From Montifringilla adamsi (lineage: Eukaryota; Chordata; Aves; Passeriformes; Passeridae): 64,000 nt of DNA. Below, piece after piece: positions 36,716 through 49,622 of this stretch. The stretch's first letter is position 1. Each line of letters begins with the position of its first letter. The stretch is taken from contig JAGGNK010012114.1 of NCBI GenBank assembly GCA_017590115.1, forward strand, positions 1,320,248-1,384,247, in the 5' to 3' direction. The position numbers and the translations under genes were made by a program. The notes beneath the pieces were generated by a model that saw only the letters and a list, made by a program, of their open reading frames with translations, did no database searches and had not been told where the DNA came from.

Positions 36716-39700
36716 GAATGATTTCCAAATCACCTACAATTCCTTTCTCAAAAATAACCCACTGACACTTCCATTCATTGCAAGCATTACAATGATGAAA
36801 TGCAAGGTTGACTGCCGGAATAAGTTAATGGACAGAAAACATAGCATTTACAAAGCACTTGAGAGTAGGATTTTTATTGAAAAAAATCACTCAGAAAAGA
36901 GACAATTGACTTGGCACGGACAATGCTAAGGGAATGAAGAATAGTTTCAATGGTGTTTATTTGAACATACACAACAAACACCACTAATTTGCCAATACAT
37001 GCAGAGTTATTGTATCCTGCTCATCAGAATTTTTAATTTTTCTTTTATGTATGAGAAACCATTACATTTTCCTAGATACTGTGACATGGAAATTCTTAAT
37101 GAGCATCAGTGTAGAAAATTTTACCTGTGACTGACTGTAACACTTTTCAAATAAAAGATACTAAGTAAAAACATCAACTATATATATTTGCTAACAGCTG
37201 ACCACCTAATGCCCACCTTGTATGCCGGACTATTGTCCTTTCCTCAGTCCTTACACAATCTTGGCAGAGTTCCTCTAGCTGTTGCACAGGTTTAATGTAC
37301 AAAAATGTATACAATATTATATCATATAGATAAAGCATCATGGTAAGTATTCCTCAGAAATTTGATCTCTGACTGGCAAGATCTCCAAGAAGAATATTAC
37401 AGCACTAATAAAACACTTTGCCTTATTCAGCGTGTATTTTCTGAAAGACCTGAAACATACAACAAATAGGATGGTATCTAAGTCAAGTGTAGGCACTTAC
37501 CTGTATAAGAATAAGAATAAAATCTTAATAAAAGTTAAAGTAAATATAGAGGTGAAGAACTAGACATAAATCTTTCTTAAGGTAGATTAAGATATCTTTT
37601 TTATATAGTGTAATCTGTCAGATAGCAAATTAATACATCTTTTCAAAAACACTGCATCTTACTGAACAGAAATTAGAAAGAAACTAGACAAATGAGGTCC
37701 TTGACCAGACGCTACTTTTAACACGGTAATAACAATGCAGAACTTCAGGGACACCAAAATTAGACTTATTTTTTTTCCCCTGTACCTTCTAACCCATATT
37801 TCCTGGACTAATGAGGCGAGCTTTGTACTTCTGTCAGCACAGCAGGCTCCAGAGTGAGTTGGAGAGAGAAATATCATGTATCCTCACCTTTCACTCATCT
37901 TGAAACAAACCACCACTATATTTTCCTTCCATTTAAAACTAACCTGGCAGCAGCTTCTTCCCTTGTTCTAGATGCTCAGGTCTTTTCTAAAATGATTGGT
38001 TTTCATACAAAATATCTCTAAATATTCAATGTTTTCCTTATGATTTGTAAAGGAAAAACTCTTGCAATTTTCACTTTCCTTTTGAACAGATTCAAGTTTC
38101 GTTTTCCCTTTTTATTACTACAACCTCATCTGGTATTTGGCAGGTGAGGGTCAAACCCATTCACATGCCTTAGCACTGCTGATTATGTTTGATTTCTTCT
38201 GAGTGTTACTCCTGGGTTGTCATTTACCTCCTGGACAATTAATGAGCTTTCACTGTTTCACTCTTCCTCTGTCCTTCTCTCCCCATCTTTCTCATGCTCT
38301 GCCACCAACAACAGTAATAATAATTGCAAATATCACATGAAAACAACAAACCTGTGCCTATTCTTCACCAGAGACATGTGATGGAATGCCACATTTCAGT
38401 TTCCCATTTCCATATTTGAGGAAGGAATTCTATTTTTTTTGTAAGAGCCTAGAAATACAGACTATATATTCTGATTTGCACCTCTGAGCATTATCAGGCT
38501 GGAAGTATAGATTACTGGAACTTAAATTTATTGACAAAGACATACTTTTGAAACATCTGTGTACTTACCTTTAGGTGTAAGTAGTTCCACAAAAAAGAGA
38601 TCACAGCCATAATTTAGGGACATGCAATAGTGTTTGAAGAACTGGAATGAACTATGCACTATAATTGGAAGTAACATTTGGGGAAGGGAAAAAAAAATAG
38701 AACCCTAAGCAGTTTCGGCTTTTTTTTTTTTTTTTCCTAAGTTTTAGCTTTTTTTTCTTGAAAACAAAGAAATCTTACTGTACATTTCCTCACAGCTATG
38801 CTTTACTGAAAAAAAAAATTCAGTTTTGCCCTAAGGGATCTTATGCAACCACAGATGCTATGAAAACCAGAATTTAAATGAATGACTATGTGCTAAATGA
38901 GATGTGCAATTACAGATAGCTCTGATATCCTGTAAACATATAGGCTCAAAATGGTTCTGCCTCCAGCTGCACTATTTTGAAAACACATTGCTGGTATCAC
39001 CTAAATAAATGCTTTGACCATTAGAGTGGAAAGGGTGACACTTCAAATCGTGTTTGGATACAAAATTTAAAAAGCTTAAAAACTATTCACCAGAAGGAAG
39101 ACACTTATCCGGAGCATAGGACACATTTATTTTGCATAAGTGCATCAGATGACAGGAGCAGTCTAAGGCATTTTACAAGTGGTTTAATAGAAGAGACAGC
39201 ACATACAATACACTCCATCTTTCTGAAGTCACATAAAGGAAAAGACAAAAAAACACAAACAAAACTTCCCATAAACCTCTTTCTTCATTATTCAAGAGGG
39301 CCATATACAGTGACTTAGAATTTGCAGACCTTAAGCTGTTGTGTTTTTTTTTTTTGTTAACTGTTGCATCTCAGAATCATAGATCACAATGGCTCTGATA
39401 TAGCACTTTTAACCATTTTATAATTCATAAAGTATATAAAATGTAGTGGGGCATTTCTTAGTCTTTATGGGATTAAAGCTTGGCTTTAAACCTATGATTT
39501 TATTCTGCCAGTGATACATTAAATAAACAAGACAAGTAACACTATGGCAGTGTGAAACTTTATGGACAAAGATCAGTCCTGGAAGGGATGATACACCTTC
39601 AGTGATTCAGCCTTGAGAATCAAAAACCCATTTCAAAGTGAGGAAATAGAAATAAAAGCTCAGTTACAGGCAGTCTTATGGAACACAATGCTTGCTCCAA

Positions 39701-40370
39701 GTTTTATCCTGGCAGCTGTCAAGCAGTTAACGCCAATGAAAATGCCTACAGAACCATAAAGCATTATTATGTGTACCAGAATTCTTTTACCTATATAACA
39801 TGATGTACTAGAGCAATTTGGATATGAAATATTTCTCTATAACTACAATAAATCATAGCTCATATCATGCCATAGTGCTGAAAGGATGTCTAGAATTACT
39901 GCCAATGCCAGTACAACTAGAAATCAAAATCTGTCAGATCCTATACGCTCAATAGTTCTCTCTTCTGTACCCATTTTAAATTGTAGAAAGCCTGTAAGAA
40001 ACAATGAAACCATCTCATTACAGACACTATTACTTAAATCAAAGACTGTCAAACAGCAGCAAATTATTCTTTTAAAAGGTTGGTGACTTCAAGCGACAAG
40101 CACCCAAATAGCATATCTGCTAGCTCTAAAACACAACATGTCCTGTACACCATAACACAAACACAGCCTAAACACAGTCTTTGAATGGGCTACATAATCT
40201 TTGCCACAACAGCCTTATGTCACTTGAACTACTTAAAAAAAAAGGCAAGAAATGACAAAATGCGCTTATCTGTAGCTTCTACTCATGTGTAAGGACAAAG
40301 GTAATAATATTTCAACTAAAAGCTATACATCCAGATGACGCCTGCTCTAATACTTGATCCATGTGGAAAG
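36715..40370. other. Intergenic AT-rich DNA, no gene recognised
   Basis: Unremarkable AT-rich intergenic DNA with short homopolymers (for example T-runs near 38720-38735). Open frames are short and lack protein character. Confidence 0.5.
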
Positions 40371-40475
40371 ATAGAAGGAATTGGGGTTGTTTAGTCTACA
40401 GGAAACAAAACTGAGGGAAGAAATGATAACAGTTTTTTTTCAAATCAGCTTCACTGAAGAGGTGAACAAATTGTT
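40370..40475 (+). mobile_element. Degraded CR1 fragment
   Basis: A segment reading GTTGTTTAGTCTACAGG followed by AACTGAGGGAAGAAATGATAA resembles the CR1 block in which a line like GCTTGTTCAGCCTGGAGAA precedes GGCTGAGAGG. Very diverged and short, so confidence is modest. Confidence 0.45.
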
Positions 40476-41571
40476 CATGGCTAGGAAAGATGGAACTGGA
40501 AAGAATGGTTTTCTGTTGTAAACCCTCTCTTGATTTTGCACCTTTTAAAAAAATTTTAATATGGAGAAGTTGTCTCTGTGCAAAGCCACAGTGCATTCAG
40601 TGTAGTTCTCAGCATACTGTATCCAGCTGGTGTAAAGAGTTTGCAAAGACCTCCAAATTCTTCAAGAATGCAATGAATAATTAAAGCAGAAAAATAAAGA
40701 CTTCATAACAAGTTTTTACACATTGTCTAGCTTCATTGAAAGGATTCCTTTCTTTTCACAGCAAGCACAAAGTTTACTGTTTGTCCGGCATTTCTGTACT
40801 TCCAATTTGATAGTCATGACATCAAACTCCTACAAAAAGAACATGCACTTCTTTTAGCATCAGGAAGAGATTTTCTGTGTAAAATTGACTTTTCACTGAA
40901 CATATTAAGTTTCTGCCTCTTTTCAAGATTTCCTCTTTAAACATTGTTTTATCTTCTTCCAAAAATTATTTAGCAGCATCACCAGTATGCATAAACTTTC
41001 CAAGATAATATAAACCAGATCCAATCTCATCTTCTCATCTTGCTGTTTTCAAATATCTTCAGTGCTATCAAGCCCTCTTTTCATTCTTTCTGCCTCATAC
41101 TGCCCTCTTGTACATGGATGAAACATATTTATATGACAATAAATAGGGAAGTCATCCTTGCAAACACCAACATTTTTATTGAAGGAGAGTGAAAGGGAAC
41201 TCTTGGGAGTACTGTGACGTGATAGTGTCATTCAGCATACCTACACCTACATACACTCTGTATGAAGGAGTATTAAATTAAGGAGCCTCTCAGCCAGATC
41301 TTTTTTTTTTTTGTGTGTCTTCCCAGCTCCTTGCTCATTCTTCTGCTGGTTTGAATCAATGCACTACTCTGACTGAATTGCTCTGAGACAATACAGTCTC
41401 ATCAGCCAGCCTTGGTCTTCTTTCAAACTCAAAACCTGGAAATAGCCTTGGCTCCACCTTTTTCCTTATTTCTTTACACACTCACCTGGTGACCCACATG
41501 CATTTGAAGAAACAAAAATGTTCTGTCCCACACATGCCAAACTTAAAAATACTTCAAATTAAAAGATTAAA

Positions 41572-41812
41572 AGGTTTAGGTTAGATATTAAGAAAATTCC
41601 TTATGGTGGGGGTGGTGAGGCACTGGAGCAGGCTGCCCAGAGAAGCTGTGGCTGCCCCATCCCTGGAAGAGTTCACAGCCAGGTTGGATGGGCTCTGAGC
41701 AATCTGGTCTAGTGAAAGGTGGACCTGCGCATGGCAAGGGAGTTGGAACTAAACAATCTTTAAGGTTCCCTCCAACCCAAATATTCTATTGTTCTATGAT
41801 TCTTAAAACAGA
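41572..41812 (+). mobile_element. CR1 LINE 3' end
   Basis: Clear CR1 3' region on the plus strand: TTAGATATTAAGAAAATTCC, GGCACTGGAGCAGGCTGCCC, AGAGAAGCTGTGGCTGCCCC, CATCCCTGGAAGAGTTCA, CAGCCAGGTTGGATGGGCTC, and the terminus CCCTCCAACCCAAATATTCT then ATTGTTCTATGATTCT. 5'-truncated. Confidence 0.95.
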
Positions 41813-43039
41813 GATGGAAATTGTAAGATTACACCTCCTGGATTTTAACTATTGAAACTTATGTGATTAGATATATATGTGGGCTGAAAATGTTTCTGTC
41901 ACTATTAGACAGAATCCTTAACTATTGTCTAATGATTTTATACATTACTACAGATTTTTTAAAGTTTATATCCAACAAACCAGTAAGCTTTTGGACTTTG
42001 TTATATTTCTGCAGTAAATCTTAATGCCATAGTTAGTTGAGCACCATTGCTACACGTTTGCAGTGCAAGGAACGCAGCTGAATCATAATATTAAATTCTC
42101 AGTACCTTATCAAACTGGCAGAGAATACAAACTCATATCCAGTTTACTCTGAGTAACATCTCATATTAACATACCTGCTGAAAGTGCACTGACATACCGA
42201 AGAATATATCATATGAGACACTTTTCCTTTTGGGCCTGCTTTGATATTTAAAGGATATTGTTGTGCAATATTGTACTCATGAGCAATGGGATCAGAGAAA
42301 TGCCATAACCTCCTACACACACACGAACTAGTTTTGGTTTACTAAAATGAACAGCTCGAAATAGCTATAGGATAAATGTCTTGAATCATGCCCTGAAGCC
42401 CCACATCCCCTAGTACTGATGGCAATCCCTAGGTGCAGGGTTTTGGTAAAACCCTCAGTTGTACAAAATGCCAGCACATAGGTCAGACATCAAAGTTAAG
42501 CCCTAGCTTACTCCAGACTGCTTTTGGACTCAGGAATACAAGTATGTTTTACACCTCTTGAGGAAAAAGGATCTATTTTTGTATCTCATCAATTTAGCAA
42601 GATGATAATTTGGTGCTTCTGCTCGTGTGCTATGTAATGTGGAAGATGTAACCATGCCCTCTGCTGTGCCTGTGAAATTAATTTTTACTGTAGTCACCTG
42701 ATGAGAAATCTCATTACACTCAGATACACTTGTGCAGGCAGCATGTGGGCAGAATGGAAAGGAGCAGAAAAGTTACATCCCCTGTGAAAGACAGTCTGTG
42801 ATCACCCCATAGATTCAAAAGTGAGCATCAGGTTATGCTATGTTTTGGATGGGATGAGGAATGAATTTTGAAGTGGATATTTCCAATGTACCAGCTTACT
42901 GTGTTTGTTTCAGAGAAGCCTTGCCTGACATGAACCAGATGCCTGACAAATGTCTACACGAGAGAACATGTTCTATAAGCATGCCTGAACTCTTCAAGTG
43001 TTGTAGGCATTTGGTCAGCTGCACAAGCCACCTGAAAAC

Positions 43040-43930
43040 ACACAGTGAAGCCATTGTCTGTTCATGGACACTTTGCTGCCCAAAACCAGCTGGATGGCCA
43101 GGCCCAGAGAGTGGAGGTGAATGGAGCTACATCCAGCTCCTGGTCAGTCACAAGTGCTGTTCCCCAGGGCTCAGTGTTGGGACAGCAGATTACGAGGTTT
43201 AACAGAGAAAGTGCCAGGTCCTGCACTTTGGTGAAAACAACCCCAAGCAGTGGTAACAGGCTGGGAGCAGAGATGCTGGAAAGTGGCCGAGCAGAAAAGG
43301 ACCTGGGTGTGCTGGTCAACAGAGGCTGAACATAGCCAACTGTGCCCAGCTGGCCAGAAAGGCCATGATATCCTAGCCTGTATCAAAAATGGTGTGGCCA
43401 GCATGACCAAGAAAGTGATTGCCACCCTGTATTGGGCACTGGTAAAGCCACCTCAAAATTTGGGTTAAGTTTTGGGCCACTCAGTACAAGAAAGATGTTG
43501 AAGTGCTGAAGTGTGTCCAGAGAAGGTCAACAAAGCTGGGGGACAGTCTGTTGCTCAGGTCTGATGAGGAGCAGCTAGCTGAGGGAGCTGGGGATATTCA
43601 GCCTGGAGAAAATGATAACCAGGGGACACCCGATCACTCTTTACAACAACCTGAAAGGAGGCTGTAGTGAGAGGGTTAGCCTCTTTCTGGCAAGTAGAAA
43701 GCCTTAGGACAAAAGGAAATATCCCTAAACTGTGCCAGTGGAGGTTTAAGTTGGATATTATCAAAAATTCTTTCATGAAAAGGGCTATTAAACACTGAAC
43801 AGGCTGTCCAGGGTAGTGGTAGAACCACCAGCTCTGGAGGTATTTAAAAGACATGTGGATGTGGTGCCTAATGACATGGTTAAGTGCTGGGTTAATGGTT
43901 GCACTTGACGATCCTAAACAATTCTATGAG
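43040..43930 (+). mobile_element. CR1 LINE fragment with internal deletion
   Basis: Begins within the reverse-transcriptase region (frame giving VPQGSVLG around 43160-43185, where the YADD-upstream block of CR1 is expected). It then jumps near 43185-43200 directly to the late-ORF/3' region (AGTGCCAGGTCCTGCACTTTG) and runs to a worn CR1 terminus near ATCCTAAACAATTCTATGA. The part between these blocks is missing, so the element is dead. Confidence 0.85.
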
Positions 43931-44529
43931 TCTGTGGCTATTGTCTCTACTACTTGCGAGCTGAGGCACAGTCTCAAGCTGAGGGTTCGGCAGACATGCA
44001 GTGCGCGTGCGGTGGCGCAGAGCACACACTCCCTTGGGCACTGCACCTGCGCTCTGGGCTGGCTTTGCAATTGTCTGTGTAAGTGCTATGCCATACACCC
44101 AGAACCACAGCGCCGCTGGGTTTAACCCTGAGTGTGTTTACATAAGCCACTGACAGCTTCCTACTTGCAGTGTATTGGCATCCATTTAAACTTTCACATG
44201 CTGGCAGCTGAGAGGCCACAAAATTTCAGTGTGTGCTACAATTTACAAATTTTCTAGGGACTGCAGCAGCAGCACTATTTGAAACAGGTCATGAATGCAA
44301 ATGATTTTTTAGCAAGTAATGGCTTGGGAGAAATGTTTGTGTTTGACGAATTCCTTCAGCATTGCTGTTTATTGTCCAAAGCCAGAGGTGTGAGCTGACA
44401 TGGGTGCCAAACACTGCACCACCACTGCTAACACAAACGAAACCTAAAGTATTACAAGTGCCTCACAGGCTCCTGTTTCTACTCAGCACATTAAATACAG
44501 CAGACATGAAAGACCAATGACCCACTCCC

Positions 44530-45175
44530 AAAATCACAGAATCAGAGAACTGGTCAGGTTGGAAGTGACTACATGGTTTACATGGTTGTCATGTGGGCTG
44601 CCCTAGAGCACACGACACAGGGTTGTACCCAGATGGTTCTTCAGTATTTCCAGTAAAGGACACTGCAATCTCTCTGGGTAATCTGTTCCAATGTCCAGTC
44701 ACCTGCACAGTAAAGAAGTTCTTGCTTGTAATCAGGTGGACCATCCTGTGTATCAGTTTCTGCCTGTTGCCTCTTATGCTGTTTCTATGCTTTCAAGGCT
44801 CTCAAGCAGAGCCTTGTCCATCCTCTTGACACCTTCCCTTCCGATACGCATAGACATTGATGTGGTCCCATCTCAGTCATCCTTTCTCCAGGCTGAAGAG
44901 GCCCAGCTCTCTCAGCCTTTCCTCATAAGAGACATGCTCCAGTCCCTTTCTTGCCCTGTGCTGGACCTGCTCCACTTCTCTTATGCTGGGAAACCCAGAA
45001 ACGAACAGAGCACTCCAGATGTGCTTTCTCCAGGGCTGAGGAGCAGCATCACCTCCCTCCACCTGCTGGCAACACTCTTTCGAATGCAGCCCAGGACATC
45101 ATTGCCCTTTCCCACAAGGGCACACTGCTGGCTCAGTCTCTTAAGCGTTTAGTGTTCGGCTACTTCACCCACCTG
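44530..45175 (-). mobile_element. CR1 LINE 3' region, reverse orientation
   Basis: The plus strand begins AAAATCACAGAATCAGAGAA, with CAGGTTGGAAG soon after. It continues through CTCTGGGTAATCTGTTCCAA, TCCTTTCTCCAGGCTGAAGA and CCCAGCTCTCTCAGCCTTTC to CAGCCCAGGACATCATTGCC. This is the reverse complement of a fairly long CR1 3' part. It abuts the upstream edge of the PPIC CpG island. Confidence 0.93.
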
Positions 45176-45429
45176 CGGGACCCTGCTGGGCCCTCAGCCT
45201 GAAGGCTGGGCGGTCGTGCCCCTCTCAGGTTCCGCAGCTCCCGCTGGGCGAGGCTGGCCCGGGGAAGGGCACTCGGCTCCCCGCGCCCATCAGAACGCAC
45301 ACCACCGAGCCCCCGCCAAAGCCAGCTCCCGCCCCAAATCCAGCCAGGCACCGGGCCCGTCCCGGGAGCCCCGCACCCGGGAAGCGCCGGGACTGGAGCT
45401 CATCCCCCGGCGGGTCACCCCTCCGGCCG

Positions 45430-45657
45430 GGATGGGCGACTGCTTCTCCAGGATGGATGACCGATCCCTGGCATGCGTGACCGCCTCCTGGCATGGGTCA
45501 TCGCTCCCTGGCACGGGTGGCTACTCCCCGGGATGGGTGGCCTCTCCTCTGTATGGGTGTCCTTTCCCCCGGGATTGGTGGCCTTTCCCCGGCATGGATG
45601 GCCGCTCCCTGGGACTGGCGGCCTTTCCCCGGCAGGCTGGGCGGGTGCCGCTCCCCG
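45430..45657. repeat. 20-21 bp GC-rich minisatellite
   Basis: About eleven degenerate tandem copies of a unit near GGATGGGTGGCCTTTCCCC plus GG, 20 or 21 bases long, immediately upstream of the assembly gap. Variation between copies suggests an old array. Confidence 0.9.
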
Positions 45658-45714
45658 GAGCCCCCCGCCCGGGCGCGGGAGGAGCCGCCCCTCCCCGGCG
45701 CAGGCGCCGCAGCG

Positions 45715-45737
45715 NNNNNNNNNNNNNNNNNNNNNNN
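45715..45737. other. Assembly gap (23 N)
   Basis: Run of N inside the presumed PPIC promoter CpG island, flanked on both sides by extremely GC-rich sequence. The real missing length may be larger than 23. Confidence 0.99.
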
Positions 45738-46109
45738 AGCCGGCCGGCCTCTGCCCCGCGCCGCATCCCGGGCACAGAGGGCTTGGGGCGGGCTTGGCCT
45801 AACGCCAGAACTTCACCGTTTTATTAGGTTTTCTTGGTTGTTTGGTTGGTTACTTGGTTTTTAACCCCTTTGAGCATGTCGCCTTTCTGTAGGCGCTGGC
45901 GCATCGCAGAGTTCGGGCCAGCAAAGCCTCCCTCTGGCTTGCAGATGTGGAAACTTCTAAATTCCTCACCCTTCCAGCGCTGCTGCAGCCTCTGCTGCTG
46001 CCAGGGCAGTTTGTGGCTGCTGGTGCTGCCAGGCTGCCCCGAGCAGGACGGGGTTTAACTGCGCTGGGGCTTGCGTGTGCCATGGATTTTATTCATTCCT
46101 GCCTGCCCT

Positions 46110-46552
46110 CTCTGCTGAAACTCTGGAGAGGATCCAACGGGGCGCTACTGAGTTGACCAGGGAGTGGAGCATCTCTCTTGCCGGGAGGGCTGAGGGAGCT
46201 GGGCTTGTTCAGTCTGGGGGAGGAATGACTGAGAAAGGGCTTTTCAATGTCTATGAGTGTGTGAGGGGAGGGTGCCAAGAGGATGGACCAGGCTCTGCTT
46301 GGTGGTGCCCAGCTGATACACAGGAAGTTCCACCTGAATGTGAAGAATAACTTCTTTACTGTGCAGGTGACTGAGCACTTGAACAGATTACCCAGATTAC
46401 TCCTGTGGAGTTTCCCTCACAGGACATATCCAAGAACCAGCTGGACACAGTTCTCTCCCGTGTGCTCTGGAATGGCCCTTGAGCAGGGAGGTTGGGCCAG
46501 ATGACTCACTGTGTCCTTTCCACTTTGACCCACTCTGTCATTGTGTGAAGCT
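46110..46552 (+). mobile_element. CR1 LINE 3' region
   Basis: Plus-strand CR1 blocks in order: CTCTGGAGAGGATCCAACGG, GGGCTGAGGGAGCTGGGCTT, GGGAGGGTGCCAAGAGGATG, CACAGGAAGTTCCACCTGAA, TACTGTGCAGGTGACTGAGC, GGCCCTTGAGCAGGGAGGTT, ending in CACTCTGTCATTGTGTGA. Diverged and 5'-truncated. It lies at the downstream edge of the PPIC CpG island, inside presumed intron 1. Confidence 0.92.
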
Positions 46553-49500
46553 CTTGGTGTTGAGAACAGTCCTTTTGTTGGCCCCGTAGGAGGTGTAGCG
46601 ATGCCTGTGAGGCGCTGCCAGCAGAGATCCATGGATCCGGGATCCGTGGGGCTCAGTGCTGCAGGGCTCCTGGGCAGGCAGGATGGATGGGCTGTGTGCC
46701 TGTTGCACATGTGGACATTGCAATGGCACTGCCCAGGAGATGGGCTTGTGAGCTGTGGGCCTGGCTGGCGGGATAGGGATGCACCTAACTACTGCAGCGT
46801 GACAGCATATCTTTCCAAAAAATGTTTGGTGCAGGAGGTGCGATGTTTGGTCCAACCTTGGAATTCCATGTTTCAGCCCCCAAGTGTTTTTCCACCTGCA
46901 GTCAGGAGAGAATGCAGCCATGCTGGGAAAGACACCTGCACTCATGAAAGTGTGGCAGGGAAGGGCGGGGTAGAACTGCTTCCTCCAGCATGGCTTCAGC
47001 ATCCTAAGCCATGGACTGTGGCTTTATTTCTGTGCTTCATTGCCACTGTTGTCTGCAGCTGCTTACAATTTCATTGTCATGGACTTGTAGACCACAGATT
47101 TGATTTTTTTGGGGGGAAGGGTAAATTTAACCTCCAAGTAGTGTTCTGGGAATACATTCCCATTTAATTATGCATAAAGTACTCCTTTTTCATTCCTTCT
47201 GCCTGGGCTATAATTTTATGCCCTTCTCTGACTGTTGGCACATAAAGAATTGCATTGCCAAACTGTCCTAGGCAGTGGTAACTTTACAAAGCTCATCAAA
47301 TCACACTTGTTTTCTCTCTTGCAGGTTAAGTAGTTTTCTGTAACCTTTCTTCATATAAAAGATATTCCATACCTATTGAGCATCTGTTTTGCCCATTTTT
47401 CTACATTTTTTTTAGGTTGGTTTTATCACTCGGCAGTAGAGAGGCCAAAATTACATGCAGCACTCAGGGTGTGAACTCACAGTACAAATGTAGTTATGCC
47501 CATCTCTTTACTGTATCAATTTTAATTATTTCTGGTATTTGTTTTCTTTCTCTGACCTTCACAAGCCCAAAGCCAAACCTTTCACTAAACTACAGGGTGA
47601 TTCCAGATGTATTTTGGCCCCCTTGTTTTGGCTTTACACCGTATACAGTATTTTTGCATTTATGAGGTTATTACATTACCTGGTCTCTAAGAATCATGAG
47701 CTCTTCCTTTCAAAGTCCCTTTAGTTTCCTGAATAATTGAATGTCCATTTTTTCAGTTAGATGTACAGCATCTTGTGTAAATTGTATATTAATATTTTTA
47801 TGAGAACCAGCCACTCTTACTGGTGTGTTCTTTTTTCATTTCAGTCTTGAAATACTTAACTGCAGATTGTAAATACGATTAAATATTTATAAAAATATTA
47901 ATAAGACTGAAAATTTATAATGTTTGTTTTCTTTCAGAGTTTTTGCTGAAGAAGTTGGCCAGATGTTTTTTGAGATTTAAAAGTGCTGTATCAACCAGCT
48001 CACAGTGTCTACATGCTTACTGAGTTTCCAGGGAACCTGTGGAAATACACTCATGAGAACATGGCTTTTCTATGCAGAAACAGCGTCTAGGGCTACCAGA
48101 TATTTCCGTACTTGATTTTGTGGCCAAAAATACGCAGAGACACATTTTTAAAAGTACTGGGTTCGTTGCTTAGGCAAGCAGCAGTGCCACATGTGAAGCC
48201 TTGTGGCTGTGCTAGGCTTGCAGCGTATGACAAACTTGTCTCCTTGTGCTGTCAACAAAGTGTATGATGTTTGTGCTCTGTGGGGTGCTTGTTTGGTGGC
48301 CTTGGTCTTGTCACTTATATGTGCCTATGCATTTCAGGCAGTCCTACTAGAACAACATTTCCAGGCAAAATAGACATGCAGTGGGTTTAGAAAATGTAGG
48401 AAGGCAACACCCCTTACCAAGATAACCCTGGCGGCACAATTCAGAGAGGTTTGTGTATAAAACCGTTAAAAAGTTAGTGAAAGTGTGCTGTTAATACTTT
48501 GGGAGCCACACTTCTAAGAAGCATGTTATTCAGTGCCAAGTGTCAAGGAAATGAATGAGGTGTATCAAAAGGAATTTTATTTCCTTTATAGTGCTTTTAT
48601 AGTGTTAGCCAAAAGTTCAACAGTCAAAACCACATAGAAGATCAAGAAATGGTAGAAATGTTTAGTAGGAGAGCGTGAAAGAGGCATTCACATTGGAGAG
48701 ACTGTGGTCATTTATTATCATTATTGGACTAATTTCTTAGCATTACAGACAAGTAATACTTGGTTGAGTGCCACAAGGAACAGCAAATACCACATCATAG
48801 GAATACACATTGCTGTTTCCTAGAAGTTGTAATAGCCTTTATGTAACTTTTTCAGAACTTCAAAATGCCTCATTTCCTGACAGCTGTTCCTATTTTCAGT
48901 AATTATTGGAACATTTTTGCACATTCAAATATGCATTCATAGATTTTGAACTATATTAAAATGTCTTGTAACTCATTTGTCTTTTTGAAGTTGCTTTTCA
49001 GTGACATATACATTGAAGATTGAGGCAATCAGCTGAATAATCTGGCGTGGCTATTTCTGTGCTGTGTTTGAATTCATGTTTAGGAAGGCAACTGCTTGCT
49101 TGAGCCAAAGGATTTACTTCTCAGTGTTTGTCAGTTCAATGGAATTTAGGCTTTTGTATACGTACTGATGCCTAAAACAGTGAAGATTGTGAGTGGATAG
49201 CAAATGGTCATTTGTGGGAAGTGTCAGTACTATAGTTCCTTGTTATTTTCCCCCATATAGGAATAGAATTGTTGTTCTTCCTTACTTTCATATTTCATTT
49301 TTTTCATTCAGCTTTAAAGACTTACATGTTTGGGAAAAATCTTCTTGAGCACTATCTTCAAACTTGAGATACAGCAGTCTCACCGAGCCATTAAAAGCAG
49401 TAAGAATCAAAACATATAGTCACTGGTTCTCAAACAGTTTTCTACATAACCTGATTTTGGTGGCTCTGAAAGGATTTCTCTGAAACAGCACCCTTAGATT

Positions 49501-49622
49501 GCAGGATACTATTAATACAGACCAGCCAGAAGTAATTTCTTACCACCTTACTCTTTGAAAAACTTGGCTGTTTGCTGTGCTCACATCTATATCACTTTTG
49601 TTCCCTTCACAAAAATATTCAG
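46552..49622 (+). other. PPIC: Presumed PPIC intron 1, no gene seen
   Basis: From the CR1 copy to the acceptor before exon 2 (ATATTCAG at 49615-49622). A moderately GC-rich start to about 47000, then AT-rich DNA. No further exon or RNA gene recognised. Confidence 0.6.

Larger units (their letters stand above)
45190..45830 (+). promoter_or_regulatory. PPIC: CpG island, presumed PPIC promoter and first exon region
   Basis: GC- and CpG-rich block 3.8 kb upstream of PPIC exon 2, interrupted by a 23-N gap at 45715-45737. No ATG followed by a hydrophobic signal sequence and a basic RGPSVTAK-like end with a donor was found, so exon 1 probably falls in or next to the gap. The role is inferred from position and composition. 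Confidence 0.6.

Noticed and set aside
43045..45152. Open frames with a PQGSVLG motif and other CR1-like peptides
   Set aside because: They are decayed CR1 reverse-transcriptase and antisense CR1 sequence, not host genes.
45216..45827. Open frames in the PPIC CpG island as candidate PPIC exon 1
   Set aside because: No hydrophobic leader, no basic motif before a donor; the translations follow the minisatellite and cross the N gap.
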